DNA of 38,681 nt from Erythrobacter sp. (GTDB lineage Bacteria; Pseudomonadota; Alphaproteobacteria; Sphingomonadales; Sphingomonadaceae), in contig DAICXZ010000027.1 in NCBI GenBank assembly GCA_027311945.1, positions 1-38,681 on the forward strand. The letters are read 5' to 3'. A program made the translations under genes and the position numbers. Below, in pieces: positions 7,883 through 16,120 of this stretch (the first letter of the stretch is position 1; each line of letters starts with the position of its first letter). The notes below the pieces were generated by a model. It was not told the DNA's origin. It saw only the letters and a program-made list of their open reading frames with translations, and did not search any database.

Positions 7883-8671
7883 ATGGCGCTACATAAACCG
7901 CTCCGTCGAACCATTCGCGGTATAAAGCCGAGTGCTAATTCCGGTTATAGTGGTTGGGCATTTATCGAAGACCCCGATTATGCCGACAACCCCGCCCACT
8001 TCACGCGGGCTCTGCTCCTCATTCTCGCAGATCTTCGGGCTATATTCGAGTATGTCGAGCCGTCAGACGAAGGACGGGATGCGTTTTCTTTCCGGATTCA
8101 CGCTCTCCTGATGCGAACGTGCATTGAGATCGAAGCGAACTTTAAGGCGATCTTTGAGGCGAACATAGAGCCCAATCCCGTGGGCCGCTCGCGATCTATC
8201 CGGGATTATCGCCGTATCGATGTGACTCACCACCTATCATCATATGAAGCTGTGCTTCCGATGTGGAACGGATCGTCGCCGACGATTACGCCCTTCGAGC
8301 CTTGGCGCCCCTTTCGGGGAGGGTCCGCGCCAAAGGGCGCTCTGCTCCCTTGGTACAGCGCTTACAATGCGAGCAAGCACAGCCGCCAACGAGAGTTCAA
8401 GCAAGCCAACCTTTGGACATTGATCGAGGCGGTTGCCGCACTGGTCATCGTCGTGACGGCCCAATTCAAGACGGTGACATTTGAGGCGGGGCCGGATTTG
8501 TTGGCAACCGGTTCCGGACCTCATTCGCGTGAAGACTCCATCGGCGAATTATTTCGGATCAAATATCCAGATGATTGGGCGGAAGATGAAATGTATGACT
8601 TCGACTGGTCTGCGCTAAAGACTGAGCCGGACCGCTTTGACAAGATCGACTATAAGACAGTCCCGATCTAG
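7883..8671 (+). CDS. hypothetical protein with a YN-x2-KH motif
   Basis: 262 residues. I cannot name a family with confidence. No signal peptide is visible; one hydrophobic helix (LIEAVAALVIVVTAQF, about 196-211) follows the block YSAYNASKHSRQREFKQANL (about 171-190). Similar W/Y-AYN-x-x-KH-x-R blocks occur in uncharacterised helical bacterial proteins that may relate to HEPN-like folds, but this is recollection. The gene has visibly lower GC and less GC-rich third positions than ccrM or folP, and it lies beside the GIY-YIG unit, so horizontal acquisition is plausible. The start ATG at 7883 is the first in frame; the ribosome binding site is weak. Confidence 0.65.
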   Translation: MALHKPLRRTIRGIKPSANSGYSGWAFIEDPDYADNPAHFTRALLLILADLRAIFEYVEPSDEGRDAFSFRIHALLMRTCIEIEANFKAIFEANIEPNPVGRSRSIRDYRRIDVTHHLSSYEAVLPMWNGSSPTITPFEPWRPFRGGSAPKGALLPWYSAYNASKHSRQREFKQANLWTLIEAVAALVIVVTAQFKTVTFEAGPDLLATGSGPHSREDSIGELFRIKYPDDWAEDEMYDFDWSALKTEPDRFDKIDYKTVPI

Positions 8672-8737
8672 GTTGCTTGCGCACCCTCCCAAAGGTCCGC
8701 TCTCGACCTCAAAAGCCTCTGTACCCAACACCGCTCA

Positions 8738-8756
8738 GCCTGAGCCTGTCGAAGGC
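8738..8756. repeat. single copy of the REP-like hairpin
   Basis: A variant of the TGAGC-T-GTCGA hairpin repeat with stem GCCT/AGGC, in the 258-bp gap before folP. It carries one core change (TGAGCCTGTCGA) relative to the copies at 1389 and 27435. The rest of the gap (8672-8929) holds no gene I can support. Confidence 0.7.
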
Positions 8757-8929
8757 CATGCACAGCCCCAAACCCACTTTCCTACGCCCCGCCACCTGTG
8801 CTTGAACCGCGCGCGATCCGCCGCCAGATCGACCGGAACTGTGCACGAAGGCTAGGCAATGGCTTTTCTTCCCCTGTACTCTGTCACACCTGTAACACCT
8901 TTGCAGGAAAAGCCGCAGAAAGCTGAACG

Positions 8930-10054
8930 ATGAGCCAAACTGTTTACCTCCAGCCGCTGACCACCGTGACCGGGCCGCAGGCGGTCGAAGGTGATGCCGT
9001 TCGTCTTGGTGGATCAATGGTTTATGCGCGGGAGTTCGCAGTGATTGTGCGTTCTGGCGGCGCAGTAGTGTCGCGGCAGGTCGTCACCAGCGAGGGCATG
9101 GACGCGGCGCTGGCAGGCCTGCCTTCCGACCTCGCAGGTGAAGGCGCAGCGCAGTGGGCTGACCTCCAGCGCGTCCACCCGCCATTGCAATGCGGCGCGC
9201 GCACGATCCGGTTCGACCAGCCGCAGGTGATGGGCATCCTCAATGTCACGCCCGACAGCTTCTCCGACGGCGGCCAGTTCATGGACGATCCCGACGCCAT
9301 GCGCACGCAAGCCGCCACCATGCACGAGGCAGGCGCGGCGATCCTCGACATTGGCGGCGAGAGCACCCGTCCGGGCGCTGCCACCGTATGGGAAGGTGAC
9401 GAGATCAAGCGCGTCGTTCCCGCCATAGAGGCGTGCTCGGCAATGGGTGCGGCGGTGAGCGTCGACACCCGCAGACCTGCGGTGATGGAAGCCGCGCTGG
9501 CGGCGGGCGCTCATGTGATCAACGATGTATCGGCTCTGCGCCACGATCCGCGCAGCCTCGCCTTTGCCGCTGCCAGCGAGGCTCCGGTGATCCTGATGCA
9601 CGCGCCCGGTGCGAGCGTGGAGGCAGCCGAGGAGCTGCACAAGGACGGCTCTTACACCGCTGTGGCGTTCGACGTGTTCGACTGGCTGAAAGAGCGGCGC
9701 GATGCCGCGCTGGCGGCGGGGATTGCCCGAGAGAAGATCGTGCTCGATCCGGGGGTCGGCTTCGGCAAGACGCTGGCGGAGAACCTCGCGCTGCTGAACG
9801 CGCTGCCGCTGTTCCATGCGCTGGGCCAGCCGCTGCTGCTGGGAGCGAGCAGAAAACGGATGATCGGAGCGCTGAGCAATGAAGCGGCGGCGTATCAGCG
9901 GCTCGGCGGTTCGCTCACATTGGCGCAACTGGGGATGGACGCGGGCTATCACCTGCTGCGCGTCCACGACGTGTTCGAGACGGTGCAGGCGCGCAATGTG
10001 TGGCGTGGGCTAAGAGATGCCGCACTGACCGACTTTGCGGGTCTGGTCCCCTGA
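8930..10054 (+). CDS. folP: dihydropteroate synthase
   Basis: 374 residues. It condenses p-aminobenzoate with 6-hydroxymethyl-dihydropterin pyrophosphate in folate synthesis and is the sulfonamide target. The TIM-barrel signatures are complete: MGILNVTPDSFSDGG at 101-115, DIGGESTRPG, SVDTRRP, INDVSAL, DPGVGFGKT, LGASRKRMIG and the final RVHDV. The first 97 residues form an extension not found in the roughly 280-residue E. coli enzyme and have no recognised domain. The start ATG at 8930 follows a purine-rich stretch. It converges with the regulator gene at 10143, with a hairpin between them. Confidence 0.95.
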   Translation: MSQTVYLQPLTTVTGPQAVEGDAVRLGGSMVYAREFAVIVRSGGAVVSRQVVTSEGMDAALAGLPSDLAGEGAAQWADLQRVHPPLQCGARTIRFDQPQVMGILNVTPDSFSDGGQFMDDPDAMRTQAATMHEAGAAILDIGGESTRPGAATVWEGDEIKRVVPAIEACSAMGAAVSVDTRRPAVMEAALAAGAHVINDVSALRHDPRSLAFAAASEAPVILMHAPGASVEAAEELHKDGSYTAVAFDVFDWLKERRDAALAAGIAREKIVLDPGVGFGKTLAENLALLNALPLFHALGQPLLLGASRKRMIGALSNEAAAYQRLGGSLTLAQLGMDAGYHLLRVHDVFETVQARNVWRGLRDAALTDFAGLVP

Positions 10055-10111
10055 CGCGGCAAGCGGACTCGCAGGGGCCCCGCAGCGAAGCGGAGGGAGC
10101 AGCACCGAGGA

Positions 10112-10133
10112 CGAAAGCCCGGGTGGGCTTTCG
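10112..10133. terminator. bidirectional terminator candidate between folP and the NtrC-like gene
   Basis: A 9-bp perfect stem CGAAAGCCC / GGGCTTTCG with a 4-base loop lies between the convergent stops at 10054 and 10143. The arms place A and T runs in the stem, as often seen in bidirectional terminators. There is no long T tail, so the efficiency is uncertain. Confidence 0.6.
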
Positions 10134-10142
10134 CAACACAGA

Positions 10143-11564
10143 TCACGCCGCGTTGTCGATCCCGAGGTCGCTCAGCTTGCGATAGAGCGTCGAGCGGCCG
10201 ATCCCGAGGCGGCGGGCCACTTCGGTCATGCGGCCGCGATAGTGGCCGATGGCGAGGCGGATCACGTCGGCCTCGATCTCTTCGAGCGGGCGCAGGTTGC
10301 CGTCTTCGGTGTACAGCATCACGCCCGCGCTATCGCGCATTGGCGAGCGCGTGACCGGTTCGATTTCGCCGACCAGTTCGCGCAGCTGCGGGAAGTCGTC
10401 CGCCGTCAGCGCGTCGCCCTCGCAGAACACAGCGGCGCGGAACAGCACGGTCTGCAACTGGCGGACGTTGCCGGGCCAGTCGTAGGCGCCGAACAGGCGC
10501 AGCGCATCGGAGGTGATGCCGAGCGGGCGCAGGCCCGGTTGCTGGCCGATCCGGTGGAGGAAGTAGCGGGTCAGCGCGCCGATATCGCGGTTGCGTTCGC
10601 GCAAGGGGGGCAGGTGAATGGTGTTGCGCGAGAGCAGGTCGAGCAGCTCGGTGCGGAAGTGGCCGGCGTCGGCAAGGTCGGCCAATGGCAGGTTGCTGGC
10701 GGAGATGATCCGAACGTCGATCTTGTAGGAATAGGTGGCCCCGATCGGGCGGACCGAATTGTTGGTCATCACCTCGATCAGACGGTCTTGCAGGTCGAGC
10801 GGGAGGCGATCTACCTCGTCGAGGACCAGCGTGCCGCCATCGCAGTTCTGCAAGGCGCCCACGTGTTTCTCGAAGGCGCCGGGGAAGGCGCCCTTCTCAT
10901 GGCCGAACAACAGCGATTCGAGGCTGCTGGCCGAAGCGCCCCCGATGTTGATCATGCGGAATGCGGTCTTCGCACGCGGGCTGGCCCCGTGCATTGCGCG
11001 CACCAGCATTTCCTTGCCGGTCCCGCTTTCCCCTTCGATCAGCACCGCGCCATGGCCGCGCGCAGCCTTGGCCGCCTTGGCCAGGGCATCGCGGAAGGGG
11101 GACGCCGTGCCCACCATCGCGTCGAAATCGAGGTCGGCGGGCATCTTCTCGGTGAGCGGCGTCATCTCGTCGCGCGGGGCTTCGGAGTGGGTGGCATTGC
11201 GCAGCGCCTGCATCAGCCGGTCGGGAGCGACCGGCTTCACCAGATAGTCGGTTGCGCCCGCGCGCATGGCTTCGACCGCAAGCAGCGGCGAGGTGCTGGC
11301 GGTCAGCATCAGAATGGGGAGGGCAGGGCGGCGATTCTTCAGCTCGGCAATCAGCTCGCAAGCTTCGTCGCCGGGCACCCATTGGTCGAGAATGATGGCG
11401 GAAAGCTGCATGCCCTGACGCGTGCCGAGCGTGGCGATGGCTTTCTCGGCATCCTCGACCACCAGCGTGCGCCAGCCCTCGCGGGCGGCAAGCGCAGTGA
11501 TAAGGCGGCTCTGCGCCGGTTCGTCGTCTATCAGCATCAACAGGCGCTGTTCAGGCTCGGCCAT
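10143..11564 (-). CDS. NtrC-like response regulator with altered sigma-54 loop
   Basis: 473 residues in three domains. The receiver (about 8-122) has the acidic pair D13/D14, phospho-acceptor D60, T88 and K110. The AAA+ domain (about 148-370) has Walker A GESGTGKE at 178-185 and Walker B GGTLVLDE at 243-250. A Fis-type helix-turn-helix (VARRLGIGRSTLYRKL) ends the protein. The sigma-54 contact loop, normally GAFTGA, reads GAFPGA at 225-230. The segment FRTELLDLLSRNTIHLPPLRER lacks the second arginine that PspF-type activators have (LLDRL). It may therefore be a regulator that does not use sigma-54 in the classical way, like Rhodobacter capsulatus NtrC. No partner kinase is adjacent. It diverges from the cox/pnt group. 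Confidence 0.9.
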   Translation of the reverse strand: MAEPEQRLLMLIDDEPAQSRLITALAAREGWRTLVVEDAEKAIATLGTRQGMQLSAIILDQWVPGDEACELIAELKNRRPALPILMLTASTSPLLAVEAMRAGATDYLVKPVAPDRLMQALRNATHSEAPRDEMTPLTEKMPADLDFDAMVGTASPFRDALAKAAKAARGHGAVLIEGESGTGKEMLVRAMHGASPRAKTAFRMINIGGASASSLESLLFGHEKGAFPGAFEKHVGALQNCDGGTLVLDEVDRLPLDLQDRLIEVMTNNSVRPIGATYSYKIDVRIISASNLPLADLADAGHFRTELLDLLSRNTIHLPPLRERNRDIGALTRYFLHRIGQQPGLRPLGITSDALRLFGAYDWPGNVRQLQTVLFRAAVFCEGDALTADDFPQLRELVGEIEPVTRSPMRDSAGVMLYTEDGNLRPLEEIEADVIRLAIGHYRGRMTEVARRLGIGRSTLYRKLSDLGIDNAA

Positions 11565-11719
11565 GATTTCCTACTGTCTTTGCCCGCAGCGGGCCATTGC
11601 AAGAGGCGCTTTTAACCATGGCTGGTAAAAAGGCTCTTAAGCAGAGCTTGAGCGCGGCGTCGTGCGGGGATAGAGCTACGATTGCAACATACTCCACCAG
11701 GGAAGAAACGAGAGTACCC

Positions 11720-11842
11720 ATGGCTCAACAACAAGATATGAACGATGCGCGCGAAACCTATGCCGGCTTTATCGCCACGCTGAAGTGGTCCGTGCCGCTG
11801 ATCGCGGTGCTGGTGGCGCTTGTCGTCATCCTGATTTCCTGA
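11720..11842 (+). CDS. aa3-type cytochrome c oxidase subunit IV micro-protein
   Basis: 40 residues, with a short hydrophilic head containing ARETYAGFIATLKW and one membrane helix (VPLIAVLVALVVILIS). This is the pattern of the bacterial aa3-type oxidase subunit IV family (PF07835), a single-helix accessory of the oxidase. The ATG at 11720 follows a purine-rich GGAAG...GAGAG region. The in-frame stretch upstream of 11720 is not similar to the family and is left out. It precedes pntAA by 20 bases and probably shares its transcript; in this lineage the gene is often found apart from the cox genes. Confidence 0.8.
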   Translation: MAQQQDMNDARETYAGFIATLKWSVPLIAVLVALVVILIS

Positions 11843-11862
11843 CCCGGTTCGCGTAAGAGAGG

Positions 11863-12984
11863 ATGCGGATCGCGGTACTGAAAGAGCAGGCCGCCGGAGA
11901 GACCCGAGTGGCCGCCTCGCCCGAGACGGTGAAAAAATTCATCGCACTGGGCGCAACCATGGCAGTGGAGGAGGGGGCAGGCGCTTCCGCCTCCATCGCC
12001 GATTCCGCCTATCGCGAGGCGGGGGCCGAGGTGGTCCCCGCTGCTCAGGCGGTGGCCGGGGCCGATATCGTGCTCGGCGTGCAGGCGCCCGATGTGATGG
12101 CGCTGGCCGGTGCGAAGCCGGGGGCCTGGGTGGCGGCGGTGTTCGACCCTTTCGTGAAGCGCGAGCGGGTCGATGCCTATGCGGCCGCCGGGTTCGAGGC
12201 GCTGGCGATGGAATTCATGCCGCGCATCACCCGCGCGCAGAGCATGGATGTGCTCTCAAGCCAGTCTAACCTTGCCGGATACAAGGCCGTGCTGGCCGCA
12301 GCCAACCAATATGGCCGCGCCTTTCCCATGATGATGACGGCGGCGGGCACGGTGTCTGCGGCCAAGTGCTTCGTGATGGGCGTGGGTGTGGCGGGCCTGC
12401 AGGCAATTGCCACCGCGCGCAGGCTCGGCGCGCAGGTTAGCGCGACCGACGTGCGTTCGGCCACGAAGGAGCAGATCCTCTCGCTGGGTGCGAAGCCGAT
12501 CTTCGTCGAGAGCGTGGCGGGGATCGAGGGCGAGGGTTCGGGCGGCTATGCCACCGAGATGAGCGAGGAATACCAGAAGGCACAGGCCGAGCTGGTCTCC
12601 AGCCACATTGCCAAACAAGATATCGTCATCACCACCGCGCTCATTCCGGGGCGGGCCGCACCCCGGCTGATTTCGGACGCGCAGATCGCCACGATGAAGC
12701 CCGGCAGCGTAATCTTCGATCTTGCCGTGGCGCAGGGCGGTAACGTCGAAGGCTCGGTGCCCGACAGGATCGTGGAGAAGCACGGCGTCTTCATCATGGG
12801 CTATTCGAACACCCCCGCGCACCTCGCGGCGGATACCTCGGCGCTTTATGCGCGCAACCTGTTCAATTTCCTCAGCGCCTTCTGGGACAAGGAAGCCGGC
12901 AAGCCCGTGCTCGACGAGGAAATCGGCGATGCCGTGCGGCTGACGCGCGGCGGCCAATTGGTGAGCGAGAGGCTGAAGGGGTAG
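11863..12984 (+). CDS. pntAA: proton-translocating NAD(P) transhydrogenase subunit alpha part 1
   Basis: 373 residues, the soluble NAD(H)-binding domain I of the transhydrogenase, which couples hydride transfer between NADH and NADP+ to proton movement. It begins with the family start MRIAVLKE. It has RAQSMDVLSSQSNLAGYKAV, the nucleotide-binding glycine loop in GVGVAGLQAIATARRLGAQV and the mobile-loop region around YATEMSEEYQ, and ends at domain I. The membrane helices are supplied by the next gene, as in Rhodospirillum rubrum. GAGAGG lies directly before the ATG. The next start is only 3 bases after its stop. Confidence 0.95.
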   Translation: MRIAVLKEQAAGETRVAASPETVKKFIALGATMAVEEGAGASASIADSAYREAGAEVVPAAQAVAGADIVLGVQAPDVMALAGAKPGAWVAAVFDPFVKRERVDAYAAAGFEALAMEFMPRITRAQSMDVLSSQSNLAGYKAVLAAANQYGRAFPMMMTAAGTVSAAKCFVMGVGVAGLQAIATARRLGAQVSATDVRSATKEQILSLGAKPIFVESVAGIEGEGSGGYATEMSEEYQKAQAELVSSHIAKQDIVITTALIPGRAAPRLISDAQIATMKPGSVIFDLAVAQGGNVEGSVPDRIVEKHGVFIMGYSNTPAHLAADTSALYARNLFNFLSAFWDKEAGKPVLDEEIGDAVRLTRGGQLVSERLKG

Positions 12985-12987
12985 ACC

Positions 12988-13272
12988 ATGGACTTTATCG
13001 CAATCCTGTCGATCTTCGTGATGGCCTGCTTCGTGGGCTATTACGTCGTCTGGTCAGTCACCCCGGCGCTGCACACGCCGCTTATGGCGGTGACCAATGC
13101 GATTTCCTCGGTCATCATCGTCGGCGCGCTGATCGCTGCGGCCGAGGCCGGGAGCGGGCTGGCCAAATGGGTTGGCCTCGCCGCAGTGGTGCTGGCGAGC
13201 ATCAACATCTTCGGCGGCTTTGCCGTTACCGAGCGCATGTTGGCGATGTACAAGAAGAAAGAGAAGAAGTGA
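12988..13272 (+). CDS. pntAB: NAD(P) transhydrogenase subunit alpha part 2
   Basis: 94 residues with three or four membrane helices. It begins MDFIAILSIFVMACFVGYYVVWSV and contains the conserved TPLMAVTNAISSVIIVGAL block, the part of membrane domain II fused to PntA in E. coli. The C-terminus is lysine-rich (MYKKKEKK). Its TGA (13270-13272) overlaps an ATG in the pntB frame (TGATG), a normal coupling arrangement, but that ATG leads straight through a palindromic repeat before recognisable PntB sequence. Confidence 0.95.
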   Translation: MDFIAILSIFVMACFVGYYVVWSVTPALHTPLMAVTNAISSVIIVGALIAAAEAGSGLAKWVGLAAVVLASINIFGGFAVTERMLAMYKKKEKK

Positions 13273-13294
13273 TGTTTGCACCGTCTTCTCTCTT

Positions 13295-13385
13295 ACGTCA
13301 CCCCGGCCTCCGAGCCGGGGTCCCGCTTCGGCGGGACAGCACCTGCGGCAAGAAAGCTGGACCCCGGATCAAGTCCGGGGTGACG
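13295..13385. repeat. composite palindromic repeat at the 5' end of pntB
   Basis: Two outer arms in inverted orientation (13296-13323, starting CGTCACCCCGG, and 13358-13385, ending CCGGGGTGACG) flank a central GTCCCGC-TTCG-GCGGGAC hairpin with a UUCG-type tetraloop. It resembles the dispersed 'GTCACCCCGGACTTG...' palindromes seen in many alphaproteobacteria. It lies between the natural coupling start of pntB (13272) and the first recognisable PntB residues, and its reading frame is open in the pntB frame. Confidence 0.8.
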
Positions 13386-14855
13386 ATGGGGGTGGTGGGG
13401 GTTCTCGCATCCTCCCCAGCCCATGCCGCGACGGGGGAAGGGCTTGCCGTAAACCCCTGGGTCGCCTTGGCCTATCTGGTGGCGGGGGTGTTCTTCATCC
13501 TCGCGCTGCGCGGGCTGTCCAGCCCCGAGACGAGCCGCAAGGGCAACCGCTACGGTATGGTCGGCATGGCCATTGCCGTCATTACCACGCTGGTCACACA
13601 CCAGATCGCCAACATCATCGAGATCGGCGTCGCGATCCTGATCGGCGGCATCATCGGCGTGACCATCGCCCGCCGTATCGCCATGACCGCCATGCCCGAA
13701 CTGGTGGCGGGCTTTCATAGCCTTGTCGGCCTTGCCGCGGTGCTGGTGGGCTGGGCCGCCTATCTCAGCCCCGAGGCTTTCGGACTGCTTGATGCGGACG
13801 GCGGGATCAACTCGGTCAGCAAGATCGAAATGGCGCTCGGCATCGCTATCGGCGCGATCACCTTCTCGGGTTCGGTGATCGCCTTTGCCAAGCTTTCGGG
13901 CCGGATGAAGGGTTCGCCGATTCTGTTGCCCGCGCGGCATGTCATCAACCTTGGCACCTTGGCCGCGATCATCGTGCTCACCGTGCTGTTCGCCATGGCC
14001 GCACCTGAGGCGACCTTGCCGCTGATCGTGGCGCTGACCGTGCTCGCCTTCGTGATCGGCTTCCTGCTGATCATCCCCATCGGCGGGGCCGACATGCCGG
14101 TCGTCGTCTCGATGCTCAACTCGTACTCGGGCTGGGCGGCGGCGGCGATGGGGTTCACGCTCCACAACACGGCGATGATCATCACCGGCGCACTGGTCGG
14201 CGCATCGGGTGCGATCCTCTCCTACATCATGTGCCGGGCGATGAACCGCCAGTTCCTCGCCGTGATCGCGGGCGGGTTCGGGGCTGAAAGCGGTGGCCCC
14301 GCAGGCGAGGCCCGTGAGCAGCGGCCCTACAAGCAGGGCAGCGCCGACGATGCCGCCTTTATGCTCAAGCAGGCCGAAAAGGTAATCGTCATTCCGGGTT
14401 ACGGCATGGCCGTGGCGCAGGCGCAGCACGCCCTGCGCGAGATGACCGACCTGCTCGAAGAACAGGGCGTCGAGGTGAAGTTCGCCATCCACCCGGTCGC
14501 GGGCCGGATGCCGGGGCACATGAACGTGCTGCTCGCCGAAGCCAGCGTCGACTATGACAAGGTGTTCGAGCTGGAGGACATCAACTCCGAGTTTGCCCAG
14601 TGCGACGTCGCCTTCATCATCGGTGCGAACGACGTGGTGAACCCGGCGGCCAAGACCGACAAGTCCTCACCGATCTACGGGATGCCGGTGTTCGACGTCG
14701 ACAAGGCGCGGCAGGTGTTCTTCATCAAGCGCTCCATGGGCGGTGTGGGCTATGCCGGTGTCGACAACGACGTGTTCTACATGGACCAGACCATGATGCT
14801 GCTTGCCGATGCCAAGAAGATGGTCGAGGAGATCAACAAGGCGCTGGCCGACTGA
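13386..14855 (+). CDS. pntB: NAD(P) transhydrogenase subunit beta
   Basis: 489 residues from the ATG at 13386; an alternative start at 13272 (TGATG with the pntAB stop) would give 527 residues and translate the repeat. It supplies the membrane proton channel and the NADP(H)-binding domain III. From AYLVAGVFFILALRGLSSPETSRKGN onward it matches the family: membrane helices to about residue 270, then the Rossmann domain with VIPGYGMAVAQAQHALREM, HPVAGRMPGHMNVLLAEA, IGANDVVNPAA and the end GYAGVDND. The first 20 residues (MGVVGVLASSPAHAA) do not look like a normal PntB start. GGGGTG, from the repeat itself, is the nearest possible ribosome binding site for 13386. Confidence 0.93.
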   Translation: MGVVGVLASSPAHAATGEGLAVNPWVALAYLVAGVFFILALRGLSSPETSRKGNRYGMVGMAIAVITTLVTHQIANIIEIGVAILIGGIIGVTIARRIAMTAMPELVAGFHSLVGLAAVLVGWAAYLSPEAFGLLDADGGINSVSKIEMALGIAIGAITFSGSVIAFAKLSGRMKGSPILLPARHVINLGTLAAIIVLTVLFAMAAPEATLPLIVALTVLAFVIGFLLIIPIGGADMPVVVSMLNSYSGWAAAAMGFTLHNTAMIITGALVGASGAILSYIMCRAMNRQFLAVIAGGFGAESGGPAGEAREQRPYKQGSADDAAFMLKQAEKVIVIPGYGMAVAQAQHALREMTDLLEEQGVEVKFAIHPVAGRMPGHMNVLLAEASVDYDKVFELEDINSEFAQCDVAFIIGANDVVNPAAKTDKSSPIYGMPVFDVDKARQVFFIKRSMGGVGYAGVDNDVFYMDQTMMLLADAKKMVEEINKALAD

Positions 14856-14959
14856 TGCGGGGCGTGCCGGGGGATAATCGGCGCGGAGCCGGCACGGGGT
14901 GGCGAGGTTCACCAAGTGTTCCCGTTGCGGGGGCAGGGCGCGCGCACTAGCGCAGAGCC

Positions 14960-16120
14960 ATGCCTCTTGCCCCTTATGCCGCCGATCCTGCCGCTTCGCG
15001 CGGGCGCGAATTTGCTCAGGAAGGGGACGGCGCGCGCGGCCCGCGCAGCGTGTTCCAGCGCGACCGCGACCGCATCATCCACTCGATTGCCTTCCGCCGC
15101 CTCGCGGGCAAGACGCAGGTGTTTGTCGCGCCCGATGGCGATCATTATCGCGTGCGGCTCACCCACAGCCTCGAAGTGGCGCAGATCGGCCGGGTGGTGG
15201 CGCGCCAGCTCGGGCTCGACGAGGATCTGACCGAGGCGCTGTGCCTCGCGCACGATCTCGGCCACCCGCCGTTCGGCCATTCGGGCGAGGAAGCGCTTGA
15301 TGCTGCGCTGGAGCCTCGCGGCGGGTTCGACCATAACGAACACGCCTTGCGCGTGCTGATGCGGCTCGACAGCCCCTATTGCGGGTTCACCGGCCTCAAC
15401 CTCTCGTGGGAGCTGCTCGAAGGCATCGCCAAACACAACGGCCCGGTGGCAGAGCCGCGCTGGGCATTGCAGGAGCTGGATGCCGCGTTCCCGCTTGATC
15501 TCACCCAGTGGCCCTCGCTCGAAGCGCAGGTGGCGGCGCTCGCCGACGACATCGCCTACGACAACCACGATATCGACGACGGCTATCGCGCGGGTTTTCT
15601 CAAGCTCGACGACCTGCTGACGCTCGACTTCGTTGCCGATGAGTTCCGCACAATCGAGCGGCGCTTTCCCGCCGCCGACGAGAAGCAGCTGTTGCGCGAG
15701 CTGGTGCGCAGCCAGATCGGGCTGATGGTGAACGACCTGCTCGAAACCACGCGGGCCAACCTGCAAGGAATCGCCAGCGTCGACGATATCCGCGCCGCCG
15801 GGCGGCCCATCGCGGCCTTCTCGCCCGAGATGCAGGCGCGCGAGCGCAGGCTCAAGAAGTTCATGTACGAGCGGCTCTACTATCATCGCGAGCAGTTACA
15901 AACGGCTCAGCGCGCCCGTGAGGTGATCGCCAAGCTCTACGCTGCCTATGACCAGAAGCCTGGGCTTATGCCGCCCAGCTGGTCCAGCAGCCTGCCCTCG
16001 CTGGAACCGCAGCGCGCCCGGCATATCGCCGATTTCCTTGCCGGAATGACCGACCGCTATGCCATTGAGCAATACCGCCGTATCTTCGGCGAAGTCTCGG
16101 CAAGGCTGACCAATGTCTGA
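14960..16120 (+). CDS. dgt: deoxyguanosinetriphosphate triphosphohydrolase-like protein
   Basis: 386 residues of the HD-domain dNTPase family, which splits dNTPs into deoxynucleoside and triphosphate. Conserved elements are the start region SVFQRDRDRIIHSIAFRRLAGKTQVF, His69 in RLTHSLEVAQIGR, H98-D99 in AHDLGHPPFGHSGE and the later metal Asp in ADDIAYDNHDIDDG. Length fits the short alphaproteobacterial class that is often annotated dgt. The ATG at 14960 follows a 104-bp gap after pntB. The stop overlaps the next start by 8 bases, which indicates co-translation with the Rossmann-fold protein. Confidence 0.93.
   Translation: MPLAPYAADPAASRGREFAQEGDGARGPRSVFQRDRDRIIHSIAFRRLAGKTQVFVAPDGDHYRVRLTHSLEVAQIGRVVARQLGLDEDLTEALCLAHDLGHPPFGHSGEEALDAALEPRGGFDHNEHALRVLMRLDSPYCGFTGLNLSWELLEGIAKHNGPVAEPRWALQELDAAFPLDLTQWPSLEAQVAALADDIAYDNHDIDDGYRAGFLKLDDLLTLDFVADEFRTIERRFPAADEKQLLRELVRSQIGLMVNDLLETTRANLQGIASVDDIRAAGRPIAAFSPEMQARERRLKKFMYERLYYHREQLQTAQRAREVIAKLYAAYDQKPGLMPPSWSSSLPSLEPQRARHIADFLAGMTDRYAIEQYRRIFGEVSARLTNV

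Noticed and set aside
11600-11645. Imperfect dyad around ACCATGGCTGGT between the NtrC-like gene and the cox subunit IV gene
   Set aside because: It is too short and imperfect to call an operator; it resembles no known consensus.
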